Assembly (NCBI GenBank): GCA_025361865.1
Contig: JANYJH010000274.1
Span: 1-45,744, forward strand
Length of the DNA: 45,744 nt
Reading direction: 5' to 3'
Origin: Phragmitibacter sp.
GTDB lineage: Bacteria > Verrucomicrobiota > Verrucomicrobiia > Verrucomicrobiales > Verrucomicrobiaceae
Shown here piece after piece: positions 34,336 to 41,269 of this stretch (positions are counted from its first letter, which is position 1; the number at the start of each line of letters is the position of its first letter). The translations under genes were made by a program, and so were the position numbers. The notes beneath the pieces are model-generated. The model saw nothing but the letters and a program-made list of their open reading frames with translations, was not told the origin of the DNA and did not search any database.

Positions 34336-35283
34336 TCAGCGAAGCTCTGGCACTGGCGTGAAGAGGGGGTCGCCCGCCAGATGCGCGGTGAGATTTCTGA
34401 CAACGACCTCCGCCATCGCGCGGCGTGTCTCTTGAGTCGAGGTTCCAACGTGGGGCAACAAGACGACGTTCTCCATCCTCAGCAACTCAGCGGGAACCTG
34501 CGGCTCATGAGCGAATACATCCAGTCCGGCGGCCTTGATTCCCTTATTCTGTAAGGCGGAAACGAGCGCCGCTTCATCCACGATCGAACCACGCGCGATG
34601 TTGATCAAGGTCCCTTCCGGCCCCAATGCCGCGAGCACTTCCGCGTTGACGATGTTCCGCGTTCCTTCGCCGCCGGGGCACGCGACGATGAGAAAGTCAC
34701 TCCACGCTGCGAGCTCGATGATGGAAGCATAATACGGAAGCGACACGGCCTGTTGCGTGCGCCCTTGATAGCCGATCTTCATGCCCACGGCCTCCAGCCG
34801 CTGAGCGATGGCTTTGCCGATGCGGCCCAGACCGATGATGCCTGCGCGCTTGCCGCCTGGCTTGTTGCTGAGCGGAAAGTTACGCTCCGCCCAATGCCCC
34901 GCATGGAGATAACGATTCGATTCCACCAGGCGACGCGAGGTCATCAGGACTAATGCCAGCGCGAGATCTGCGACATCTTCCGTAAGCACATCCGGCGTGT
35001 GCGTGACGCGAATGCCGCGCTCGCGACAATACGGAATCGGCACGCCATCGTAGCCGACTCCGAAGACGGAGATGATCTCAACCGAGGGCAGAGCGCCGAG
35101 CAGTGTTTCGTTGTAGCTGGTGCCGCCCGCGCCGACGACGGCCTTGATTTGCGGTCCGAGATCACGCAGCAGCGCGGCCTTGTCTTCGGCATGAAAATAG
35201 TCGTGGCAGATGAAGCTCTGCTGTAAGCGCTCCACCAGGAAATCCGGGAGCTGCGCGACGATGAGAAGATGGGGTTGGTTCAT
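34336..35283 (-). CDS. D-2-hydroxyacid dehydrogenase (NAD(P)-dependent)
   Basis: A 315-residue member of the D-isomer-specific 2-hydroxyacid dehydrogenase family (glyoxylate/hydroxypyruvate reductase-like). The start ATG at 35283 overlaps the stop of the upstream cysteine desulfurase gene (ATGA), indicating coupling. The Rossmann motif is GIIGLGRIGKAIAQRL, with Arg in NIARGSIVDE, Glu in DVFAHEP and His in LLPHVGTSTQETR as catalytic residues. Cytoplasmic. It is the last gene of a mobA-fdhD-desulfurase run. Why a hydroxyacid dehydrogenase is coupled to molybdoenzyme maturation genes is not evident from the sequence; the substrate cannot be read from it. Confidence 0.9.
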   Translation of the reverse strand: MNQPHLLIVAQLPDFLVERLQQSFICHDYFHAEDKAALLRDLGPQIKAVVGAGGTSYNETLLGALPSVEIISVFGVGYDGVPIPYCRERGIRVTHTPDVLTEDVADLALALVLMTSRRLVESNRYLHAGHWAERNFPLSNKPGGKRAGIIGLGRIGKAIAQRLEAVGMKIGYQGRTQQAVSLPYYASIIELAAWSDFLIVACPGGEGTRNIVNAEVLAALGPEGTLINIARGSIVDEAALVSALQNKGIKAAGLDVFAHEPQVPAELLRMENVVLLPHVGTSTQETRRAMAEVVVRNLTAHLAGDPLFTPVPELR

Positions 35284-36404
35284 TGATCGAGTTCGTTGAG
35301 GACTTGTTTCATGGCTTGCGCCAGAGCCAGCCAATCGCTCAGTTCCGTGCTCCAGCCACTACTCACACGCAACACCTGCCGCATGTCATCAGGGCTCGCA
35401 CCCAAGGCAGCGAGCACCGTGGATGAGCCATCTTTCAAGGCGCTGCACGCAGAGCCATTGGAGACTTGAAAACCACGCTGACTGAGCCGTGCGAGCCACT
35501 TGCGATTGTCATGTCTCGGCGTCACGAACATCACCGTGTTCCAAAGCCGTTCGCTCTCTTCAGCGATGACGCGCACCGCGCCCAGTTGCTCACGCAAGGC
35601 AGCGATGAACTGCTGGCGATAGCTTGATTGCGTTGATGCGATGCCACTCAGTTGCGGCGTCAGCCCCTCCAGCGCCGTCACCATCGCTTCCACGGAAGGA
35701 TAGTTCTCCGTGCCCGCCCTGCGCCCTTCTTCCTGCGGCCCACCGCGCATGAAACGAAGCGCTTCATTCTCGTTCTTCATCACGAGAAAGCCGATGCCTT
35801 TCGGCCCACCGAACTTATGACCGCTACCGGTGATGTAATCGCATTCGCCAAGCTCCTGTGCGGACAGCTTACCGATCCATTGGCTCGCGTCCGTATGGAA
35901 TGGGACGCCTGCATTCCGGCACAGCGCGAGCATCTCACGCCAAGGTTGCAGCACGCCGCATTCGTTGTTGGCCGCCATTGTGGTGACTAGAGCGCGAGGC
36001 GCTTTTTTGAGCTTTTCTGCGAGATCATCCAAGTCCACACAGCCTGATGAATGCGTGGACAGCAGCTCCGTGCGCTGCGCAAAGGCAGCCTGCAAAGGTT
36101 CCCGCACGCTGGGATGCTCGATGGCGGATGACAGCACCGTTGAATCTGCGTGTGATAACCCCAGCGAATGGAATAAGGCGTTGTTAGACTCCGTCGCGCC
36201 GGAGGTGAAGACGATCCGCTCTGGCTCACAGCCGAGCCGTTCACCGAGTCGCTCACGCGCTTCCTCCAGCTTCCGCCGCGTGAAGCCGCCTTCACGATAA
36301 AGACCGGAAGCGTTATGCCAATGCTTCGCGCTCGCTTCGATCCAAGCCTCCTGTGCCACGGGGAGCAGGGGCGTGGTCGCGTTGTAATCAAAGTAGCCGT
36401 TCAT
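35280..36404 (-). CDS. Cysteine desulfurase (NifS/IscS-like)
   Basis: A 374-residue PLP enzyme that takes sulfur from cysteine as an enzyme-bound persulfide. Landmarks are YFDYNATTPL at the N-terminus, GATESNN (69-75), NNECG, the PLP lysine Lys197 in GSGHKFGGPKG, GTENYPS, and the persulfide Cys320 in NGSACSALKDGSS. Length and motifs fit group II NifS-like enzymes. Its start overlaps the fdhD stop by four bases. FdhD is known to take persulfide sulfur from a desulfurase and pass it to the molybdenum cofactor, so this enzyme is probably the dedicated sulfur donor for the neighbouring FdhD. Confidence 0.93.
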   Translation of the reverse strand: MNGYFDYNATTPLLPVAQEAWIEASAKHWHNASGLYREGGFTRRKLEEARERLGERLGCEPERIVFTSGATESNNALFHSLGLSHADSTVLSSAIEHPSVREPLQAAFAQRTELLSTHSSGCVDLDDLAEKLKKAPRALVTTMAANNECGVLQPWREMLALCRNAGVPFHTDASQWIGKLSAQELGECDYITGSGHKFGGPKGIGFLVMKNENEALRFMRGGPQEEGRRAGTENYPSVEAMVTALEGLTPQLSGIASTQSSYRQQFIAALREQLGAVRVIAEESERLWNTVMFVTPRHDNRKWLARLSQRGFQVSNGSACSALKDGSSTVLAALGASPDDMRQVLRVSSGWSTELSDWLALAQAMKQVLNELDQ

Positions 36405-37225
36405 GCACTGCGGGTGATACGCTGCGGATGGCTGTAAACGTTCATGCGATCCCCGCGCAGAAAGCCGATGAGCGTTTGTTGGGATTCCTCGGCGAAGCTG
36501 ACTGCGAGACTGCTCGGTGCGGAGATGGCTGCCACCAAAGGGACGCCGCCCGCGAGCGCCTTCTGCATCATCTCAAACGAGACGCGCCCGCTCAAGAGAA
36601 GGACGTTCTTTGCGTAAGGCAGCAGTCCATTGCGCAAGCCGTAGCCGAGCACTTTATCCAATGCGTTATGCCGCCCCACATCTTCACGGGCCACGATGAG
36701 ATGGCCTTCCAGATCAAAGAGCGCGCAGGCATGAAGCCCACCCGTTTGCGCAAAGGTCGCCTGAGTCGCGCGGAGCTTCTCAGGAAGCGCGAGCAGCCGT
36801 TCTTCATCAACACACCACGCGTCCGTGGTCGGCGTGAAATGCTGAAACACGGAATCCATCGCCGTCTTCCCGCAGAGCCCGCAACTGCTGCTGGCGAAGA
36901 CGTGCCTCGTGAGTTTCTCCCAGTTCACTTGCACGCCGGAGAGCAGCACATCCACCACGTTGCCGCGGCCTTCGTTGTTGCTTGGGCAAACCGAAATCTC
37001 GAAGACTTCGCGGGAACTGCGGATGATTCCTTCGCTAACCAGAAACCCTGCGGCCAGCTCTTCATCATGGCCCGGCGTGCGCATGATCACGGCGATGCTG
37101 CGGCCTTCCACACGAATCTCTAGCGGCTCTTCCACGACCACCGAGTCTGTCTCCACCAGCGCCGCTTCATGGCGTCGCCAGCGGTTGATCGTTACATTGA
37201 TGGCTGCTTTTGAATCCATTCCCAT
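36401..37225 (-). CDS. fdhD: FdhD sulfurtransferase for formate dehydrogenase maturation
   Basis: A 274-residue FdhD protein that transfers sulfur to the molybdopterin cofactor of formate dehydrogenases. The key motif SSCGLCGK places the persulfide-carrying cysteines at 115 and 118. Other family marks are VEEPLEIRVEGRSIAVIMRTPGHDEELAAGFLVSEGII, GGLHACALFD, EDVGRHNALDKVLG and LSGRVSFEMMQKAL. It starts within the end of mobA (34-bp overlap with the first ATG; ATG 37219 is an alternative) and overlaps the desulfurase start by four bases. The gene order implies a single translationally coupled maturation unit. Confidence 0.95.
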   Translation of the reverse strand: MGMDSKAAINVTINRWRRHEAALVETDSVVVEEPLEIRVEGRSIAVIMRTPGHDEELAAGFLVSEGIIRSSREVFEISVCPSNNEGRGNVVDVLLSGVQVNWEKLTRHVFASSSCGLCGKTAMDSVFQHFTPTTDAWCVDEERLLALPEKLRATQATFAQTGGLHACALFDLEGHLIVAREDVGRHNALDKVLGYGLRNGLLPYAKNVLLLSGRVSFEMMQKALAGGVPLVAAISAPSSLAVSFAEESQQTLIGFLRGDRMNVYSHPQRITRSA

Positions 37226-37791
37226 TCCTCAGGCGAGTTCGCGTTGAAGAAAGCCTTCTCACGTCCTGCGGGTAATGGCAAGGCATCCAACAGCCCTTCT
37301 GCCACCCCACGCTGCACGAGGCTCTGCATCCGATACTGACCCGAACGCAACGCTTCTTCCGCCAGCCGCAACATGCCCTGCGGATACAGTCCACACAGCG
37401 GTTCAAATCTTCCCTCATGCTCAAACACCGCTCCGCGACCTGTCTGCGCGTGATGATCAAGAAGCGTCTTCAGCACTTCCGATGTCATCAAAGGCATGTC
37501 CACCGCGAGAGTCAGTAAGGGCTGCGAGGACGCCCGCAGACAAGCCGCCAACGCCCCCAGCGGCCCGGGATTGTCCAGTGGATCAAGGATGATTTCAGCG
37601 TCACTATCGGCGAACGATTGAGCTTCACGACAAGACAAGATGACACGCTCAGGAGCCAGGGCACGTAGCTTCGCAAGCTGGATGCGCCAGAGCAGTTCAC
37701 CCCGCCACCGAAGCAGCGCTTTATCGCGGCCCATCCGAGTGGACAAGCCACCAGCGAAGAGTGCGGCGGTGAAAGGGTGACGCGAATTCAT
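37192..37791 (-). CDS. mobA: Molybdenum cofactor guanylyltransferase
   Basis: A 199-residue nucleotidyltransferase that adds GMP to molybdopterin to make the guanine-dinucleotide cofactor used by DMSO-reductase-family enzymes such as formate dehydrogenases. The GTP-binding loop FAGGLSTRMGRDKALLRW is at about 12-29, DPLDNPGPLGALAACL in the middle, and the metal-binding DMPLM follows. The start ATG at 37791 is preferred; another in-frame ATG lies 12 bases upstream. It opens the operon with fdhD and the desulfurase, and its product would serve the molybdopterin oxidoreductase whose 3' end lies at 45508. Confidence 0.93.
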   Translation of the reverse strand: MNSRHPFTAALFAGGLSTRMGRDKALLRWRGELLWRIQLAKLRALAPERVILSCREAQSFADSDAEIILDPLDNPGPLGALAACLRASSQPLLTLAVDMPLMTSEVLKTLLDHHAQTGRGAVFEHEGRFEPLCGLYPQGMLRLAEEALRSGQYRMQSLVQRGVAEGLLDALPLPAGREKAFFNANSPEEWEWIQKQPSM

Positions 37792-37926
37792 TCTTCTGTT
37801 CATGCCATCGAATCGTGTTTCCTACTAGAAGGCACTCTTGCTCTGCCTTACAAAGTAGTGAAAATGGAAAAGGAGAAAACAGTGATCAGCCTTTCCAAGG
37901 CCAGAGGAAACCACTATATTACCCGT

Positions 37927-38163
37927 ATGGACTACCTTGACCGCATCACCATCAATCCTGCCCAATGCGGTGGACGCCCGTGCATTCGGGGGATGCGTAT
38001 CCGTGTTAAGGATGTTCTTGATATGCTGGCCGCCCGGGTGCCGGAGGAAGAAATTCTGGAGGACTTTCCTTATCTCGAAGCGGCGGACATTGATGCCTGC
38101 CTCCAATTCGCCGCTGCGCAGAGCGATCACACCATCCTCGCGGGCACCGTCATCGCTGCCTAA
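37927..38163 (+). CDS. DUF433 antitoxin-like protein
   Basis: A 78-residue DUF433 protein. ITINPAQCGGRPCIRGMRIRVKDVLDML carries the family hallmark GGxPCIRGxRI. A small winged-helix-like fold is expected. I chose the ATG at 37927 because family members begin near this point. In-frame GTG 37882 has a better Shine-Dalgarno (AAGGAG about 8 bases upstream), and ATG 37864 is also possible. The PIN-like gene follows 11 bp downstream. DUF433 with DUF5615 is a known toxin-antitoxin pairing (VapBC-related), in which the first protein neutralises the nuclease and represses the operon. Confidence 0.85.
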   Translation: MDYLDRITINPAQCGGRPCIRGMRIRVKDVLDMLAARVPEEEILEDFPYLEAADIDACLQFAAAQSDHTILAGTVIAA

Positions 38164-38174
38164 CCTTCTTCATC

Positions 38175-38504
38175 GTGCGCTGGATCGTAGATGCTCAACT
38201 CCCGCCCGCCCTCGCCCATCTGCTTAAGCAGCGCGGGCACGAGGCAGAGCATGTGGAGGATGTGAGTCTTCGTCATGCTGATGACAATGCTATCTGGCAG
38301 CGTGCTCTCAACCGTGATGCCGTCATTATCACCAAGGATGAAGACTTTCCCATACGCGCCTCCGCTAGCCGTTCCATGCCAGCCATCGTCTGGCTACGGA
38401 TCGGCAATGCGTCACGCCGAGCCCTGTTGGCATGGCTTGAAATACGCCTACCCGCCATCGAAGCCCGGTTAAATCAAGGTGATAAACTCATCGAAGTTCG
38501 TTAA
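38175..38504 (+). CDS. DUF5615 PIN-like toxin
   Basis: A 109-residue DUF5615 protein with a GTG start. It has the PIN-like acidic residues: Asp in IVDAQLPPAL near the N-terminus and the TKDEDFP motif at about residues 54-60. VEDVSLRHADDNAIWQRAL between them is also typical of the family. PIN-domain relatives are metal-dependent ribonucleases. Adjacent to the DUF433 gene, it forms a compact toxin-antitoxin-like pair. The stop is only 37 bp from the stop of the convergent peptidase gene. No activity can be deduced beyond family membership. Confidence 0.87.
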   Translation: MRWIVDAQLPPALAHLLKQRGHEAEHVEDVSLRHADDNAIWQRALNRDAVIITKDEDFPIRASASRSMPAIVWLRIGNASRRALLAWLEIRLPAIEARLNQGDKLIEVR

Positions 38505-38541
38505 ACTCGACTGACCTAGCTACCCTTCAAGTTCTCTCAAG

Positions 38542-39846
38542 TCACTCCCCAATACGGAACCCCATCGCGGTGAACTTCGCATGGAAATCTGCATCCAGCG
38601 CAGCTAGTCCGTCCGGGCCCACGAGCTGGCCAGTGAAGTGGTCTTGGATGACTTTGAGGGAGATTTTCGAGCGCGTTTTAAGTTCGTCGGGGACGTTGCC
38701 TTGGGCTCCCTTGGTGCGGAGGTAGAGGGACATCTCTGCGATGTCATCGAAATAGACGCGGAGCCTGCGGGTCTCCGCGTGATCCGCGATGTGCATGAAG
38801 TAATACATCAGGAACAGGGAGGAGAGATACATGCGGTGAAGCTGGATTTGTGAAGCGCGACCGCTGCCTTCGGTGGACCAGGCGATCTCGTCCTTGGTCA
38901 CGAGCTCACTGGGGCGCATGACCCAGAAGGCGGGGAGCTTCACGGGAGTGTTGTTGGTCCGGCCTGCGGCGGTTCGAGCGGGTGCGGCGAAGGCTTTCGC
39001 GGCGACTTCGCGATTGATGTTCTCGTAGTATTCGAGGCGCTGCCGGAGGGCCTGCAAACGGTCGCGCTCGCCGAGGGAGAAGGCACCATTGCGATAAGTC
39101 ATGTTCGCGCCGTATTCCGCCATGCCTTCAGCGACCCACTTGGGCATGAGTTGGAGAAGCTCGGCGGTGGATTGATGCACCATCTCATGGATGAGCACGG
39201 TGGCTTTGTAACTGAGGCTTTTCGTATTGCGTCCGCCAAACTGCTCGATGCCGAGGCTCTCAAACGGCACCAATAAAACGCCCTGCCCACTGAGGTCTGC
39301 GGTCATGTAAACGCCGCCACTTCCAGGTGGGCCACCGGAGCGTTCATAGCCTTCGCGGTTCTGGTAGATGCGGGCGTAGAAGGTGCGGCTCTCGGCTCTC
39401 GGAAAATGGATCGGCAGGGCTTGCATCAACCGAACAGTGCCCTCGGCCACGGTCGCGAAGTCGTTCATTACCGACGCGGAAATCTCCGCGTCGCAGTTGA
39501 AGTCATAATGCGGACTGGTGAAGCCATAGCCGCGCTTGTCATGGGCGAGCGCCTGCACATGAATCTCCGGCTGCTGCACGGATTCCGGCCACACGGGAGC
39601 AGGCAGCCACTGGGTGCGCGGCTTGCCCTTCAACCAAGTGCGCACCCAGCTCAAATCAGTCTCGGAGAGGTTCGCCAGCGGCAACGCGGCCCGTTGTTTG
39701 TTAGGGAGCTGGATCACGACGTTACCCGACTCCACACCGAGGATGTCTCCCGCGACCGCGCGGCCTGCGGTGTTCTTCCACTCTCGCGCGCAAAGCGTTG
39801 CTTGGCCAAGAACCGCAAGAACAAGAATGTGGGTGTTGATTCTCAT
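38542..39846 (-). CDS. Exported zinc-peptidase-like protein with SHD1-like domain
   Basis: A 434-residue protein with a signal peptide (1-20, ending TLCA). REWKNTAGRAVAGDILGVESGNVVIQL and ALPLANLSETDLSWVRTWL (about 21-72) match the SHD1-like module common in Planctomycetes and Verrucomicrobia. The remaining 360 residues hold a gluzincin-type zinc motif HEMVH (220-224) followed by WVAEGMAEYGA, where Glu240 or Glu244 is a likely third ligand. This resembles DUF1570-type peptidases. The substrate is unknown. I chose the ATG at 39846 because it gives the signal peptide. It lies 37 bp after the small HTH-like gene on the same strand. Confidence 0.8.
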   Translation of the reverse strand: MRINTHILVLAVLGQATLCAREWKNTAGRAVAGDILGVESGNVVIQLPNKQRAALPLANLSETDLSWVRTWLKGKPRTQWLPAPVWPESVQQPEIHVQALAHDKRGYGFTSPHYDFNCDAEISASVMNDFATVAEGTVRLMQALPIHFPRAESRTFYARIYQNREGYERSGGPPGSGGVYMTADLSGQGVLLVPFESLGIEQFGGRNTKSLSYKATVLIHEMVHQSTAELLQLMPKWVAEGMAEYGANMTYRNGAFSLGERDRLQALRQRLEYYENINREVAAKAFAAPARTAAGRTNNTPVKLPAFWVMRPSELVTKDEIAWSTEGSGRASQIQLHRMYLSSLFLMYYFMHIADHAETRRLRVYFDDIAEMSLYLRTKGAQGNVPDELKTRSKISLKVIQDHFTGQLVGPDGLAALDADFHAKFTAMGFRIGE

Positions 39847-39883
39847 GCTGCGGACGCATACGCCTAGCTTCTGCAATGAATAT

Positions 39884-40210
39884 CTATGAGCCTGCGATGA
39901 AAGCCTTTTTCCTAGCAAGCACTTTCGCTGAAGACCTCGGCATAGCCAGTCTGGCGCTTTTCCACTCGGCGGCTGTCAAAACGCTGAAACGAAATATCTT
40001 ACTGCGCTCCTCATCGTTGAGCACGGGCATCACAGCATTTTGAACACGGAGGATACGTTCCATCCTGTCGAGCGACTTCCATGCTGGCGTGATGACGCGA
40101 AGCACTTCGCTTTCACCGATACCCGTGGCTTCTGCCAAGAGCGTGAAGGACTGATTCTTAGGCAATGCACGGGAGATCGCTTTCTTAATCTTCTGGATGG
40201 TGTCGTTCAT
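39884..40210 (-). CDS. Small HTH-like protein coupled to a HEPN-like gene
   Basis: A 108-residue basic protein of unknown function. FTLLAEATGIGESEVLRVITPAWKSLDRMERIL (about 22-54) looks like a helix-turn-helix followed by a helix, as in small antitoxins and phage-type repressors. Its start codon overlaps the stop of the HEPN-like gene by four bases (40207-40210). Paired with a HEPN protein, an antitoxin or regulator role is plausible, but the order (HEPN first) and the basic C-terminus do not point to a known family. Confidence 0.55.
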   Translation of the reverse strand: MNDTIQKIKKAISRALPKNQSFTLLAEATGIGESEVLRVITPAWKSLDRMERILRVQNAVMPVLNDEERSKIFRFSVLTAAEWKSARLAMPRSSAKVLARKKAFIAGS

Positions 40211-40641
40211 GCAGTTCGCTCAGCCATCCATTGGTATAGCTGATCAATATAATTGTAAAGGCGCACTGCTTCGCCTTTTGCGAGTGTCGGTGCTTTATAT
40301 CGAAGAGCAGGCTCCCAATATTCAACGAGTGTGGCATAAGCTGCTTGGAGATTAGATTGCCGCTCCAAATCCTTTTCCAAACCTGAAGCGGCCAACAAGA
40401 TGTCCAACGTATGAATCTCGAAATTCGCAGGAAGGTGGTCGAGGCCGCCGCGACGGGTAATGGCATACTTGAGTATGCACTCGATCGCGTAGCCTCCGAG
40501 GTAAAGTGCGTCGAGTTCACAGTGATTGTCCAATAGGACACGGGCACTTTTCAGGTGCCTTTTGCCAACATCACGAAAGAGAGTGCCACGGGTGTGACCG
40601 CCCTTGGCTGCTTTCTGGTGTTTCTTCGCCTTTCCACTCAT
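40207..40641 (-). CDS. HEPN-like protein
   Basis: A 144-residue protein starting at the ATG at 40641 (an in-frame TTG lies further upstream). After a Lys/His/Gly-rich N-terminus of about 20 residues, the body is all helical: a first helix with KRHLKSARVLLDN, a second with DALYLGGYAIECILKYAI, and later helices around HTLDILLAASGL and YATLVEYWEPALRY. This is the pattern of HEPN nucleotidyltransferase-associated and toxin proteins. An R-x4-H string (RGGLDH, about 64-69) is present, but its position does not clearly match the catalytic HEPN RNase motif. It overlaps the HTH-like gene, suggesting a two-gene module. Confidence 0.6.
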   Translation of the reverse strand: MSGKAKKHQKAAKGGHTRGTLFRDVGKRHLKSARVLLDNHCELDALYLGGYAIECILKYAITRRGGLDHLPANFEIHTLDILLAASGLEKDLERQSNLQAAYATLVEYWEPALRYKAPTLAKGEAVRLYNYIDQLYQWMAERTA

Positions 40642-40731
40642 CAACTTGCCAAGAGACGGAGACTTGAGTCGTCGCGTCAACAGTCATTTATACCCCTTGG
40701 CCTCAGACATAAGCAAAAATCTAGTCCAGCC

Positions 40732-41253
40732 TCAGCGGATCGGCTCAGGACAAACATCACGACGCTGGCATTTCTCGCAGAAATCACCAACGAAAAACTG
40801 ATCCATGTAGTTCATGAGCCCGCGCACGGTCTCCCGATCTTCCGTGACAAAGCCCGCCTCGAAGTTGCGGCGATGATCACTCTTCGCACCCATGCCTGCA
40901 CCGGTGAGATTCGCGGAACCGACATAGGCGATGCGGCCATCCGCGATGACGGCTTTCATGTGCATCCGGGGACAGAGGATGCGCTCGAAGGCATCGCTTT
41001 GCAGGAACTCGGGATAGCGGTCAAAGTCCGCGCGGAACCTCGGCCCTGGCTCCTTCGCATGAACGAGCCTGATTTCTACGCCTTCCTTCAGCTTCTCCGC
41101 GAGCACTTCCAGAAAAGGGATGTAGCGCTTACCTGGGCCCTCCACGAAGAGGTCTTTAATGTCCGCTGTGAAGATCCACAGGAAACGACGAGCCGATGGG
41201 ACTATTCCTTTGAGCACCGCTTCATAAGTGTCGTGATTCAGCACCAGCTTCAT
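40732..41253 (-). CDS. Phospholipase D-like protein with one HKD motif and C-terminal cysteines
   Basis: A 173-residue PLD-superfamily protein. A single HKD motif, HMKAVIADGRIAYVGSANLTG (His98, Lys100, Asp105), is complete, so an active enzyme would need to dimerise, as the Nuc-type endonucleases do. The C-terminus has Cys159, Cys162 and Cys168 (FCEKCQRRDVC), which could form a small zinc or iron-sulfur site. There is no signal peptide, so it is probably cytoplasmic and more likely a nuclease-type PLD than a phospholipase. It begins 16 bp after the penicillin-binding protein gene and is about 90 bp before the HEPN-like gene, all on the same strand. Confidence 0.75.
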   Translation of the reverse strand: MKLVLNHDTYEAVLKGIVPSARRFLWIFTADIKDLFVEGPGKRYIPFLEVLAEKLKEGVEIRLVHAKEPGPRFRADFDRYPEFLQSDAFERILCPRMHMKAVIADGRIAYVGSANLTGAGMGAKSDHRRNFEAGFVTEDRETVRGLMNYMDQFFVGDFCEKCQRRDVCPEPIR

Positions 41254-41269
41254 GCATTGGAATGTCGTG

